5,155 nucleotides of DNA from CAZDUS01 sp044344495 (GTDB lineage Bacteria; Verrucomicrobiota; Kiritimatiellia; CAIKKV01; CAITUY01), in the NCBI GenBank assembly GCA_044344495.1, contig JBIJCW010000156.1, positions 1-5,155 of the forward strand. The letters are read 5' to 3'. The notes beneath the pieces were generated by a model. That model worked only from the letters and a program-made list of their open reading frames with translations. It ran no database searches and had not been told where the DNA came from. Positions 1-5,155 of this stretch are shown piece after piece. Made by a program: the position numbers and the translations under genes. The stretch's first letter is position 1. Each line of letters starts with the position of its first letter.

Positions 1-358
1 CGCCCTGACCCCCGACGACGTCATCGCCCGCTTCCTGCACCTTCCCGCAACGACAGTCCCCGATCTCATTCGCGCCCGCAACTCCACCATCGACAACATC
101 GTTGCCTTTCTCTTCTCCAACCTGGCAGCCTACCTCATCAACATCCTGTGGGTGTTCAAACCTGGCCGCCACCATCCCTTCCTGGAATTCCTCTACTTCT
201 ACCTCTGGTCCGGCATCAGCATCGGCGTCGGCAGTCTCATCATGTGGCTCCTGATCCACCTGTGCGGCATCGCCACCACCTTCGCCTTCATTATCAATAT
301 TGTCACCTGCCTCCTGATTAATTTCATCGTCCGCAAACATCTGGTCTTTAAGGGATAG
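1..358 (+). CDS. GtrA-family membrane protein, 3' part only (5' end outside the window)
   Basis: The frame is open from base 2 to the TAG at 356-358, giving 118 visible residues. GtrA-family proteins are small four-helix membrane proteins thought to help translocate polyprenyl-phosphate-linked sugars for O-antigen, teichoic acid or arabinogalactan modification. The family pattern of two similar halves, each ending in an Asn-rich helix followed by a basic/aromatic 'WVF' type motif, is visible: WVFK at residues 50-53 closes the first half and NFIVRKHLVF at 107-116 closes the second. Hydrophobic helices lie at about 31-50, 63-87 and 90-110; the first helix of the family lies upstream of the window. 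A GTG at 152 could be mistaken for a start but falls inside the WVF motif, so it is internal. pgpA follows after 11 nt, suggesting one transcript. Family assignment is firm; the transported lipid-linked sugar cannot be told. Confidence 0.88.
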   Translation, partial: ALTPDDVIARFLHLPATTVPDLIRARNSTIDNIVAFLFSNLAAYLINILWVFKPGRHHPFLEFLYFYLWSGISIGVGSLIMWLLIHLCGIATTFAFIINIVTCLLINFIVRKHLVFKG

Positions 359-369
359 CCCCACCCATC

Positions 370-843
370 ATGAACATCATCCTCCGCAAATTCACGCTCG
401 TCCTGGCCACCGGCTTCGGCCTTGGCTTCAGTCCGGTCGCCTCCGGCACCACCGGAACCCTGCCCGGCCTCCTCATCGTCTGGGCTGTCTGGCCCTACGG
501 CCTGCCCTGGCAGATCGCCTCGGCCATCCTCCTCCCTCTCCTGGCCATCCCCATCTGCGGTGCCGCCGAACGGCACTTCGGCAAGAAGGATGACGGCCGT
601 ATCGTGGCCGACGAGTACATGACCTTCCCGATCGCCATGCTCGGACTCCCCTTCACCCCCTGGGTGGTCGCCCTCGCCTTTTTCACCAGCCGCTGTTTCG
701 ATATCCTCAAACTCCCACCCGCACGGCAACTCCAGTCCCTGCACGGCGGCACCGGCATCGTCATCGACGATGTCATCGCCTCCATCCACAGCCTCATTCT
801 CAACCACGCCATCTACTGGGCCGTCCTGCACTGGTTCTTGTAA
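370..843 (+). CDS. pgpA: phosphatidylglycerophosphatase A
   Basis: PgpA removes the phosphate from phosphatidylglycerol phosphate to give phosphatidylglycerol, the precursor of cardiolipin, at the inner membrane. The 157-residue product has the usual family length and its ordered motifs: GFSPVASGTTGT (19-30), KDDGRIVADEY (73-83, acidic D80-E81-type core, here D81 E82), SRCFDILK (107-114) and GGTGIVIDDVIA (126-137, with the D133 D134 pair). Hydrophobic segments lie at about 32-64, 86-106 and 138-156. Some usually conserved positions differ: the Gly after the DE motif (as in E. coli DEFIG) is Thr in DEYMT, the Phe of FRxxD is Ser, and KPWP reads KLPP. The acidic residues remain, so activity is likely. 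The ATG at 370 is the first in frame; no strong ribosome site lies at normal spacing, but AAGGGA (350-355) in the end of the upstream gene may serve. Probably cotranscribed with the GtrA gene. Confidence 0.93.
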   Translation: MNIILRKFTLVLATGFGLGFSPVASGTTGTLPGLLIVWAVWPYGLPWQIASAILLPLLAIPICGAAERHFGKKDDGRIVADEYMTFPIAMLGLPFTPWVVALAFFTSRCFDILKLPPARQLQSLHGGTGIVIDDVIASIHSLILNHAIYWAVLHWFL

Positions 844-1031
844 GTGGGACGTATCCCCAGGTGTTGAATCATGGCCAACGGCAGGTACCCATCGCAAATC
901 CAACGTCGGCCTCCACCGGGATAAACCCGGCCATGGACCCCGATGAATGCGCCCCTCAACCTTACGCTGGAATTCCCACCGCGAATCGCTATAACTATGC
1001 TCGCACTCAACAAGTGCCCGGAGGTTGATTC
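844..1031 (+). other. 188-nt intergenic region with two short inverted repeats
   Basis: No convincing gene lies here. Three bases after the pgpA stop is GGGA-CGTA-TCCC (846-857), a 4-bp stem with a 4-nt loop. A second inverted repeat, CCGGG-ATAAA-CCCGG (916-930), has a 5-bp stem and 5-nt loop. Neither is followed by a T run, so neither is a typical intrinsic terminator. They could be REP-like intergenic repeats or weak RNA structure. The right end carries a possible promoter and the ribosome site of the next gene. A 66-codon antisense frame crosses this stretch but has no recognisable features. Confidence 0.5.
973..1001 (+). promoter_or_regulatory. weak sigma70-like promoter candidate before the glycosyltransferase gene
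   Basis: TTCCCA (973-978) and TATGCT (996-1001) are separated by 17 nt and each match 4 of 6 bases of the -35 and -10 consensus. An overlapping TATAAC (990-995) matches the -10 better (5 of 6) but has a poorer -35 partner, TGGAAT (967-972). This is the only AT-richer spot in the gap, about 30 nt ahead of the start codon. Speculative, based on consensus matching by eye. Confidence 0.2.
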
Positions 1032-1745
1032 ATGAAGGTCTCAATTGTGGTGCCAGTCTATAACGAACAAGACAATGTCCTGCCTCTTGCCGCGGAAATG
1101 GATAAGTTGTCCGGTCAAGTCCCCGGACTCGAAGTCCTTTTTGTGGATGACGGCAGTCGCGACCAAACCTGGGACCGTATCGCAGAGGCAAAAACCAAAT
1201 ACCCCTCCGTCACCGGTTTGCGCTACGAGCGCAACTGCGGCCAGAGCCATGCCATGCTGGTGGGACTGCGCCTCGCCGCCGGCGATGTGCTGGTGACGAT
1301 CGACGGCGACCTCCAGAATAACCCCGCCGACATCCCCCGCCTGTTGGCCGAACTGGACGGTTGCGATGCCGTCTGCGGCTACCGCGCCAAACGCAAGGAC
1401 ACCTGGGCCCGCCGCGTCGGATCACGCCTCGCCAACCGCGTCCGCAACTGGGCCACCCACGACGGAATCCGCGACACCGGCTGCAGTCTCAAGGCATTCC
1501 GCAAGATTTGCGTGAACGATCTTCCCCCCGTCGAAGGCGTCCACCGATTTATGCCCGCCTACTTCAAGCTCAATGGCCGCATCATCAAGGAAGTCGCCGT
1601 GGATCACCGTGCCCGCACTATGGGCGCCTCAAAGTACACCAACATGAAGCGCCTGCCCCGCACGATCTACGATCTCTTCGGCTTCGTTTGGTACCGTAAA
1701 CGCCACCTGCGCACCATGCCCCAGACCGACATCCGCCGGGCATAG
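1032..1745 (+). CDS. family 2 glycosyltransferase, dolichyl/polyprenyl-phosphate sugar synthase-like (DPM1 type), soluble
   Basis: This 237-residue GT-A fold enzyme probably transfers a sugar from a nucleotide donor to a polyprenyl phosphate on the cytoplasmic face of the membrane. Visible motifs are the N-terminal strand and VPVYNE (7-12), DDGS (39-42) for nucleotide binding, NCGQSHAM (68-75), the metal-binding DGDLQNNP (91-98), DTGCSLKAFR (148-157), HRFMPAYF (171-178) and DHRAR..GASKY (191-202). The last set is typical of DPM1/GtrB/ArnC relatives. Unlike GtrB and ArnC there is no C-terminal pair of membrane helices; the chain ends in a basic tail, so membrane contact would need a partner, and the GtrA-family protein upstream is the obvious candidate. 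The start is set by GGAGG (1020-1024), 7 nt before the ATG. The sugar and acceptor cannot be read from sequence. Confidence 0.9.
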   Translation: MKVSIVVPVYNEQDNVLPLAAEMDKLSGQVPGLEVLFVDDGSRDQTWDRIAEAKTKYPSVTGLRYERNCGQSHAMLVGLRLAAGDVLVTIDGDLQNNPADIPRLLAELDGCDAVCGYRAKRKDTWARRVGSRLANRVRNWATHDGIRDTGCSLKAFRKICVNDLPPVEGVHRFMPAYFKLNGRIIKEVAVDHRARTMGASKYTNMKRLPRTIYDLFGFVWYRKRHLRTMPQTDIRRA

Positions 1746-1757
1746 GAATTGCAGCGA

Positions 1758-1779
1758 CCGGGGAAGTTCAGTCACCCGG
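1758..1779. terminator. possible weak hairpin between the convergent gene groups
   Basis: CCGGG (1758-1762) and CCCGG (1775-1779) can form a 5-bp stem with a 12-nt loop in the short gap between the glycosyltransferase stop and the DUF5989 stop. Its position between convergent genes suits a bidirectional terminator, but the stem is short, the loop is long and there is no T tract on either side, so this is a weak call. Confidence 0.22.
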
Positions 1780-1782
1780 ATG

Positions 1783-1947
1783 TCAGAATAACGTATAGAT
1801 GAACGGCGCCACGGTCTGGCCCGTTACAATGAACAGCCCCAGCAGCAGGAACACCAGCACCACCGGCACAATCCACCAGGCCTTGTTGTGCCACGCAAAC
1901 GCTCCAAATTCCTTCAATAGCCGTCCGAGATGTTTCAAGAATCGCAT
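1783..1947 (-). CDS. DUF5989-family (SxtK-like) single-pass membrane microprotein
   Basis: A 54-residue protein with a basic/aromatic amphipathic N-terminus (1-24, including FAWHNKAWW), one membrane helix at about 25-43 and a conserved-looking C-terminus VAPFIYTLF (46-54). This layout, ending in APFIYTLF, is that of the DUF5989 family, whose members are usually encoded next to carbamoyltransferase genes; SxtK of the saxitoxin cluster is, from memory, of the same size (165 bp). The function is unknown. The start at 1947 is chosen because AGGGGG (1956-1961) lies 8 nt upstream and because the reading frame upstream of it only overlaps the carbamoyltransferase gene and codes for nothing family-like. 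The gene starts 14 nt after the carbamoyltransferase stop, so it is the last gene of that operon. An adaptor or membrane anchor for the carbamoyltransferase is a reasonable inference, not shown. Confidence 0.87.
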   Translation of the reverse strand: MRFLKHLGRLLKEFGAFAWHNKAWWIVPVVLVFLLLGLFIVTGQTVAPFIYTLF

Positions 1948-1955
1948 GGCATTCG

Positions 1956-1961
1956 CCCCCT
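1956..1961 (-). promoter_or_regulatory. ribosome-binding site that sets the DUF5989 start
   Basis: On the minus strand AGGGGG directly follows the TAA of the carbamoyltransferase gene and is 8 nt from the ATG at 1947. It supports the 54-residue form of the downstream protein over the 106-codon form that starts inside the carbamoyltransferase gene, and suggests efficient reinitiation after the upstream stop. Confidence 0.65.
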
Positions 1962-3794
1962 TTAGTCTAAGACATATTCCTGTCGCCAGTTGGCCTTGTC
2001 CTGCCACGGCGGTTGATCCTTCTTGGACAACACAAACGACCCCAACACGAGGTAATCCATCTCTGTACGCATGAAACAGCGATAGGCATCCTCCGGCGTA
2101 CACACAATCGGCTCACCCCGCACATTGAAGGAGGTGTTGATGATCACCCCGTATCCGGTCAGTTTCTCAAAGGCCTTGATGATCGCATAGTAACGCGGAT
2201 TGCTCTCGGATGATACCGTCTGCACCCGCGCCGAGTAATCCACATGCGTGATCGCCGGAATATCCGACCGCACCTGGTTGATGCGCTCGCGGATCGGAAC
2301 ACGCCCCGCCTCCTCCAACCCCTTGCACCGCTCCTTGCACACCGGCGCCACCAGCAGCATATAGGGCGACGGCCGGTCGAGTTCGAAATAATCCCCCACC
2401 CGCTCCTCAAGACACGAGGGCGCAAATGGACGAAAACTCTCCCGATACTTGATCTTGAGGTTCATCACACTCTGCATCTTGGAGGACCGGGCATCACCGA
2501 TGATCGACCGCCCCCCCAACGCCCGCGGCCCGAACTCCATCCGCCCCTGCACCAAGCCGATCACATTTTCCGAAGCCACCAACGACGCGATCTCCGCCGC
2601 CCACGCATCCCCTTCCAGTTTCCGGGCGGGATACCCGTTGGCCTTCAGGAACTTCTCCACCGCGTCATCCTCAATATCCGGCCCCAACAGCGAACCACGG
2701 ATCGAGTCATGCACATTGTCCGCCTGCCGGGGCTGGTTGAGAACCTGATGTCCCACCATCAACGCCGCCCCCAATGCCCCACCCGCATCTCCCGCCGCCG
2801 GCTGAATCCAGATGTCCTTGAAAATCCCTTCGCGCAACAACCGCCCGTTGGCCACGCAGTTCAACGCCACGCCGCCCGCCATGCACAAGTACGGCTCCCC
2901 CGTGATCTCCCGCGCATGCCGCGCCATCCGCAGCACAATCTCCTCGGTTACCACCTGGATCGACCGCGCGATATCCATCTCACGCTGCGAAATCTCACTC
3001 TCCCCCTTGCGCGCCGGCCCGCCGAACAACTCAGCAAAGGCATCGTTGGTCATCGTAAGACCGTCCAGATACCCGAAGTATTTCAAGTTCAGCCGGAACG
3101 ACCCGTCTTCCCGCAAATCGAGAAGGTTGTCCCGGATCACGTCCACATAGGTCGGCTCGCCATACGGCGCCAGCCCCATCAATTTGTACTCCCCGGAATT
3201 GACGCGAAACCCGGTGAAGTAGGTGAACGCCGAATACAGCAATCCCAGTGAATGGGGAAAATGCAGATCCTTCAGGATTTCCAGCCGGTTGCCATCCCCG
3301 CGCCCGATCGCGCTCGTGGACCACTCTCCCACCCCGTCCAGCGTCAGAATGGCCGCCTTCTGGAACGGCGACGCGAAAAACGCGCTGGCCGCATGCGACT
3401 CATGATGCTCGGGAAAATACATCGCCGGCACCGTCTTTATTCCGCACTTCTCCAGCGCCTCCTCGATCTCCAGCGGTATCCAGAGTTTCTCCTTCATCCA
3501 AAGCGGCACCGCCATCATGAAGGATCGCAGACCAAAGGGCGCCACGCTGAAATAGGTCTTAAGGATACGCTCAAACTTGCGGATCGGTTTGTCGTAGAAC
3601 GCCACCCCGTCCAGTGTTCCCCCTCCCTGACGCTCCAACTCGCGCAGGCAATACTTCACCGCATTGATCGGGAACCCGGCGTCGTGTTTCTTCCGGGTAA
3701 AGCGCTCCTCCTGGGCCGCGGCGATAATCACACCGTCCTTCACCAATGCCGCCGCTGAGTCGTGATAAAATGCGCTTATGCCAAGAATGTTCAT
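1962..3794 (-). CDS. O-carbamoyltransferase, NodU/CmcH/TobZ/SxtI family
   Basis: Enzymes of this family activate carbamoyl phosphate with ATP to carbamoyl adenylate and pass the carbamoyl group to a hydroxyl of a sugar, antibiotic or toxin. The full 610-residue length is typical. The N-terminal Kae1-like domain (about 1-360) opens with NILGISAFYHDSAAAL and carries HHESHA (130-135), GEYKLMGLAPYG (201-212), GGVALNC (307-313) and GDAGGALGAA (335-344). By analogy with TobZ and Kae1, H130, H134 and D336 should hold the metal. The C-terminal YrdC-like domain (about 385-600) has GRMEFGPRALGGRSI (417-431) and NTSFN (553-557). All key motifs are intact. No signal peptide or membrane helix is evident, so it is cytoplasmic, perhaps docked by its two membrane-protein neighbours. 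Its ATG overlaps the TGA of the SxtJ-like gene by one base (TGATG), a sign of translational coupling. The substrate is unknown; no Nod-factor, cephamycin or saxitoxin genes lie in view. Confidence 0.96.
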   Translation of the reverse strand: MNILGISAFYHDSAAALVKDGVIIAAAQEERFTRKKHDAGFPINAVKYCLRELERQGGGTLDGVAFYDKPIRKFERILKTYFSVAPFGLRSFMMAVPLWMKEKLWIPLEIEEALEKCGIKTVPAMYFPEHHESHAASAFFASPFQKAAILTLDGVGEWSTSAIGRGDGNRLEILKDLHFPHSLGLLYSAFTYFTGFRVNSGEYKLMGLAPYGEPTYVDVIRDNLLDLREDGSFRLNLKYFGYLDGLTMTNDAFAELFGGPARKGESEISQREMDIARSIQVVTEEIVLRMARHAREITGEPYLCMAGGVALNCVANGRLLREGIFKDIWIQPAAGDAGGALGAALMVGHQVLNQPRQADNVHDSIRGSLLGPDIEDDAVEKFLKANGYPARKLEGDAWAAEIASLVASENVIGLVQGRMEFGPRALGGRSIIGDARSSKMQSVMNLKIKYRESFRPFAPSCLEERVGDYFELDRPSPYMLLVAPVCKERCKGLEEAGRVPIRERINQVRSDIPAITHVDYSARVQTVSSESNPRYYAIIKAFEKLTGYGVIINTSFNVRGEPIVCTPEDAYRCFMRTEMDYLVLGSFVLSKKDQPPWQDKANWRQEYVLD

Positions 3795-4198
3795 CAGTAT
3801 TGCCGCTTGTATTCGTCAGGACTTCCAACCGGTTTGCGGGCAATCCAGTAGGTTGGCGCCTTCGTGGGGAATTTGCGCGCCATGGGGTCGTTCCCGGTCA
3901 TCATCAGAATCAATCGCCCCGGGAAAAACACCAGGTAGAACATCGGGGTCAATAACAACCAGGTAAGGCCAATCCCCGCCGCCTTCCCCAACCAGCGCCC
4001 CCCCTGCTCAATCTTCATGAAGAGAGGCGGGACCAATAGACCACTCAGGAGCACCAACGCCCCGATCCCGGCCACAACCCCAGCCGCAATTTGACGGCCC
4101 TTCCAGGCAAATAAACCCGCCACAGCAAACGGAATCAACGCCTGAAGCGAAGCCCGACCGGCAATACCCGCCCGATCACATGTTGTTTTTTCTGCCAT
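3794..4198 (-). CDS. SxtJ-family small membrane protein
   Basis: A 134-residue protein with about three hydrophobic segments (18-32, 38-60, 74-101) and a charged cytosol-type tail (103-134). The tail begins TGNDPMARKF and continues through YWIARKP to DEYKRQY; the '(G)xDP...YW' pattern after the last helix is what I recognise from SxtJ-family proteins, which are usually encoded beside carbamoyltransferases. The molecular function is unknown. Length is close to that of SxtJ (about 147 residues, from memory). It sits immediately upstream of and overlaps the carbamoyltransferase start by one base. The ATG at 4198 is the first in frame, but no clear Shine-Dalgarno sequence precedes it, so a slightly different start is possible. 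A membrane platform for the carbamoyltransferase or a handler of its lipid-bound substrate is inference only. Confidence 0.82.
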   Translation of the reverse strand: MAEKTTCDRAGIAGRASLQALIPFAVAGLFAWKGRQIAAGVVAGIGALVLLSGLLVPPLFMKIEQGGRWLGKAAGIGLTWLLLTPMFYLVFFPGRLILMMTGNDPMARKFPTKAPTYWIARKPVGSPDEYKRQY

Positions 4199-4225
4199 AA
4201 GCGAGCCGGAAACTACGCCATACCA

Positions 4226-4254
4226 TGAATAAAATCAAGTCAGTCCATTCACAA
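4226..4254 (-). promoter_or_regulatory. very weak promoter candidate upstream of the SxtJ-like gene
   Basis: On the minus strand TTGTGA (4249-4254) and TATTCA (4226-4231) are 17 nt apart, matching 4 of 6 and 3 of 6 consensus bases. It lies in the only AT-rich patch of the spacer between the SGNH gene and the SxtJ-like gene. The genes may equally be read from a promoter upstream of the SGNH gene. Confidence 0.13.
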
Positions 4255-4278
4255 GTCACCCTTCTGAAGTCACCCTTC
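4253..4278. repeat. two-copy tandem repeat, 14-bp period
   Basis: AAGTCACCCTTC occurs at 4253-4264 and again, identically, at 4267-4278, separated by TG. It lies in the 91-nt spacer between the SGNH hydrolase stop and the SxtJ-like start. On the minus strand each copy reads GAAGGGTGACTT. It could be a simple slippage duplication or a paired protein-binding site; the sequence does not decide. Confidence 0.7.
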
Positions 4279-4289
4279 ACGCCCCCACC

Positions 4290-5155
4290 TCAGAACCATC
4301 CACGCTCCTTCATCTCGCGCTCCAACCGCTCGGCCAGCACCCGGTGCCCGCCGGCCCTGGGATGCATGGCATGAACATAGTAGTCGGCAGGATATTCATT
4401 CGCCGCAATCCGATTGTAGGTGTTGTAGTGCACAATCTCGAGATCACTCAGGATCTTGAGCACTTCCTTCTGCATCGGCCCGATAACCAACAGTTGAAAC
4501 CCATTCTTCTCGCCCAGCGCCTTCAACTCGGCAAACTCATTCCGAACCCCCGTAATGTCCATGCCAGCCCGAAAACGCTCCGGAATCTGATCCTTGCTGT
4601 ATTTCCGCTGATCGGCAATCTGGTTGAGCGCCAGATCGGAAAACGCCTTGCGGTCGAACATCAGGTTGTAGAGAAAGGATACGTCCTTTCGGCTCCATTG
4701 CCCCTGTTGCGGAATGAAGAACGGCAAGCCGAAATCGTTATCACACCAGCCCACCACCACAATATCCGGCTTGTAGACAAGCCCCTTGCTTTTCAGAGTC
4801 TCAACCTCCAACTGCGTGTTGTACCCTGGAACACCGAAGTTCAGGGTTTCGTAAACCTTGCCGTCCGCGCGGGCATTGAGGTTCGACTCCAGCACATCCA
4901 TGTAGTTCTCCCCCTGGTGTACCCCCCACCCGAACATGCCCGAATCTCCCACCCCCACAATCCGCACCGTCCTCATCGGTTTCTCGACGGCATACTCCCG
5001 GCTCTTGCGCATCCCAGCGCCATTGATGTGCAGACGGATATGCCCGAACTCCCGGTCAACGTCCGGCTTGAGTTCATACACCACATTGGGATACTTGCTC
5101 TTTCGGATGATAGCCGCCATCGGATGCGTCGTCCGGATCTTCTCCTGCGTGAGTT
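4290..5155 (-). CDS. SGNH/GDSL-type hydrolase, 5' end outside the window
   Basis: The frame is open to the right edge, giving 287 visible residues. A possible ATG at 5120 is probably internal, because the conserved lead-in (YELKPDVD, then RLHINGAGMRKSREY) normally sits well inside these proteins and 11 more in-frame codons precede it. Numbering from that Met: block I is GVGDSGMFGWG with Ser60 as nucleophile, block II is NFGVPGYNT with Gly99, block III is GWCDNDF with Asn128, and block V is HAMHPRAGGH with His253. The usual DxxH of block V reads HxxH here, so the triad Asp is absent at its normal place. Family members deacylate or acylate lipids and glycans; many of this subgroup have an N-terminal membrane helix, which would lie outside the window. 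It precedes the SxtJ/carbamoyltransferase/DUF5989 genes on the same strand with a 91-nt spacer, suggesting a shared pathway. Family is firm, substrate unknown. Confidence 0.85.
   Translation of the reverse strand, partial: LTQEKIRTTHPMAAIIRKSKYPNVVYELKPDVDREFGHIRLHINGAGMRKSREYAVEKPMRTVRIVGVGDSGMFGWGVHQGENYMDVLESNLNARADGKVYETLNFGVPGYNTQLEVETLKSKGLVYKPDIVVVGWCDNDFGLPFFIPQQGQWSRKDVSFLYNLMFDRKAFSDLALNQIADQRKYSKDQIPERFRAGMDITGVRNEFAELKALGEKNGFQLLVIGPMQKEVLKILSDLEIVHYNTYNRIAANEYPADYYVHAMHPRAGGHRVLAERLEREMKERGWF

Noticed and set aside
199..903. Long minus-strand frame (234 codons) across the GtrA and pgpA genes
   Set aside because: It lies opposite two clearly recognised genes, has a low-complexity Gly/Asp/Glu-rich product typical of an antisense shadow in GC-rich DNA, and shows no family motif.
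846..930. Intrinsic terminator after pgpA
   Set aside because: The two inverted repeats have stems of only 4 and 5 bp and no following T run, so they do not meet the usual terminator pattern.
813..1013. 66-codon minus-strand frame covering most of the 844-1031 gap
   Set aside because: It overlaps the end of pgpA, has no ribosome site or recognisable motif, and its composition looks non-coding.
1783..2103. Longer 106-codon version of the DUF5989 gene
   Set aside because: The extra N-terminal part lies inside the carbamoyltransferase gene, is not family-like, and the ribosome site at 1956-1961 supports the short form.
2244..3251. 335-codon plus-strand frame inside the carbamoyltransferase gene
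   Set aside because: Opposite a complete, motif-intact carbamoyltransferase; the product is Arg/Pro/His-rich without any domain signature, as expected for a shadow frame.
1783..4198. Saxitoxin biosynthesis locus
   Set aside because: Only the carbamoyltransferase and its two membrane companions resemble sxt genes. None of the polyketide-like synthase, amidinotransferase or oxygenase genes of that pathway are in the window, and the trio is known outside toxin clusters.

Overview
The window looks like a piece of chromosome from a GC-rich, probably Gram-negative bacterium. The use of Shine-Dalgarno sites, the standard genetic code and PgpA all fit this. A member of the Verrucomicrobiota/Kiritimatiellota/Planctomycetota group is my guess from overall style only; no marker gene here fixes the taxonomy. 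All six genes concern the membrane, lipid carriers or surface glycans, or belong to a carbamoyl-transfer module. I see no tRNA, rRNA, CRISPR array, transposase or phage gene.

Left part, plus strand (1-1745): the 3' end of a GtrA-family membrane protein gene, truncated by the window edge, is followed after 11 nt by pgpA (phosphatidylglycerophosphatase A). A 188-nt gap with two short inverted repeats comes next, then a soluble DPM1-like family 2 glycosyltransferase with a clear ribosome-binding site. GtrA proteins and DPM-like glycosyltransferases commonly work together: the transferase loads a sugar onto polyprenyl phosphate and GtrA is thought to help move the lipid-linked sugar across the membrane.

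Right part, minus strand (1783-5155, transcribed right to left): an SGNH/GDSL-type hydrolase (5' end beyond the window), a 91-nt spacer with a 14-bp-period tandem repeat, an SxtJ-family membrane protein, a NodU/CmcH/SxtI-type O-carbamoyltransferase overlapping it by one base (TGATG), and a 54-residue single-pass membrane protein of the DUF5989 (SxtK-like) family. Carbamoyltransferase, SxtJ and SxtK-like proteins form the same trio, with nearly the same lengths, as sxtI/J/K of the cyanobacterial saxitoxin cluster, but nothing else of saxitoxin synthesis is visible. The likeliest reading is a compact, membrane-tethered carbamoylation module acting on an unknown hydroxyl-bearing substrate, perhaps a surface glycan or lipid-linked intermediate, with the SGNH protein adding or removing an acyl group. 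The substrate and the role of the two small membrane proteins remain unknown, and this is the most interesting part of the window.

The two gene groups converge at 1746-1782. The plus strand is richer in C than G across both groups whatever the gene direction, which suggests a replication-type strand skew with the minus strand as leading strand.
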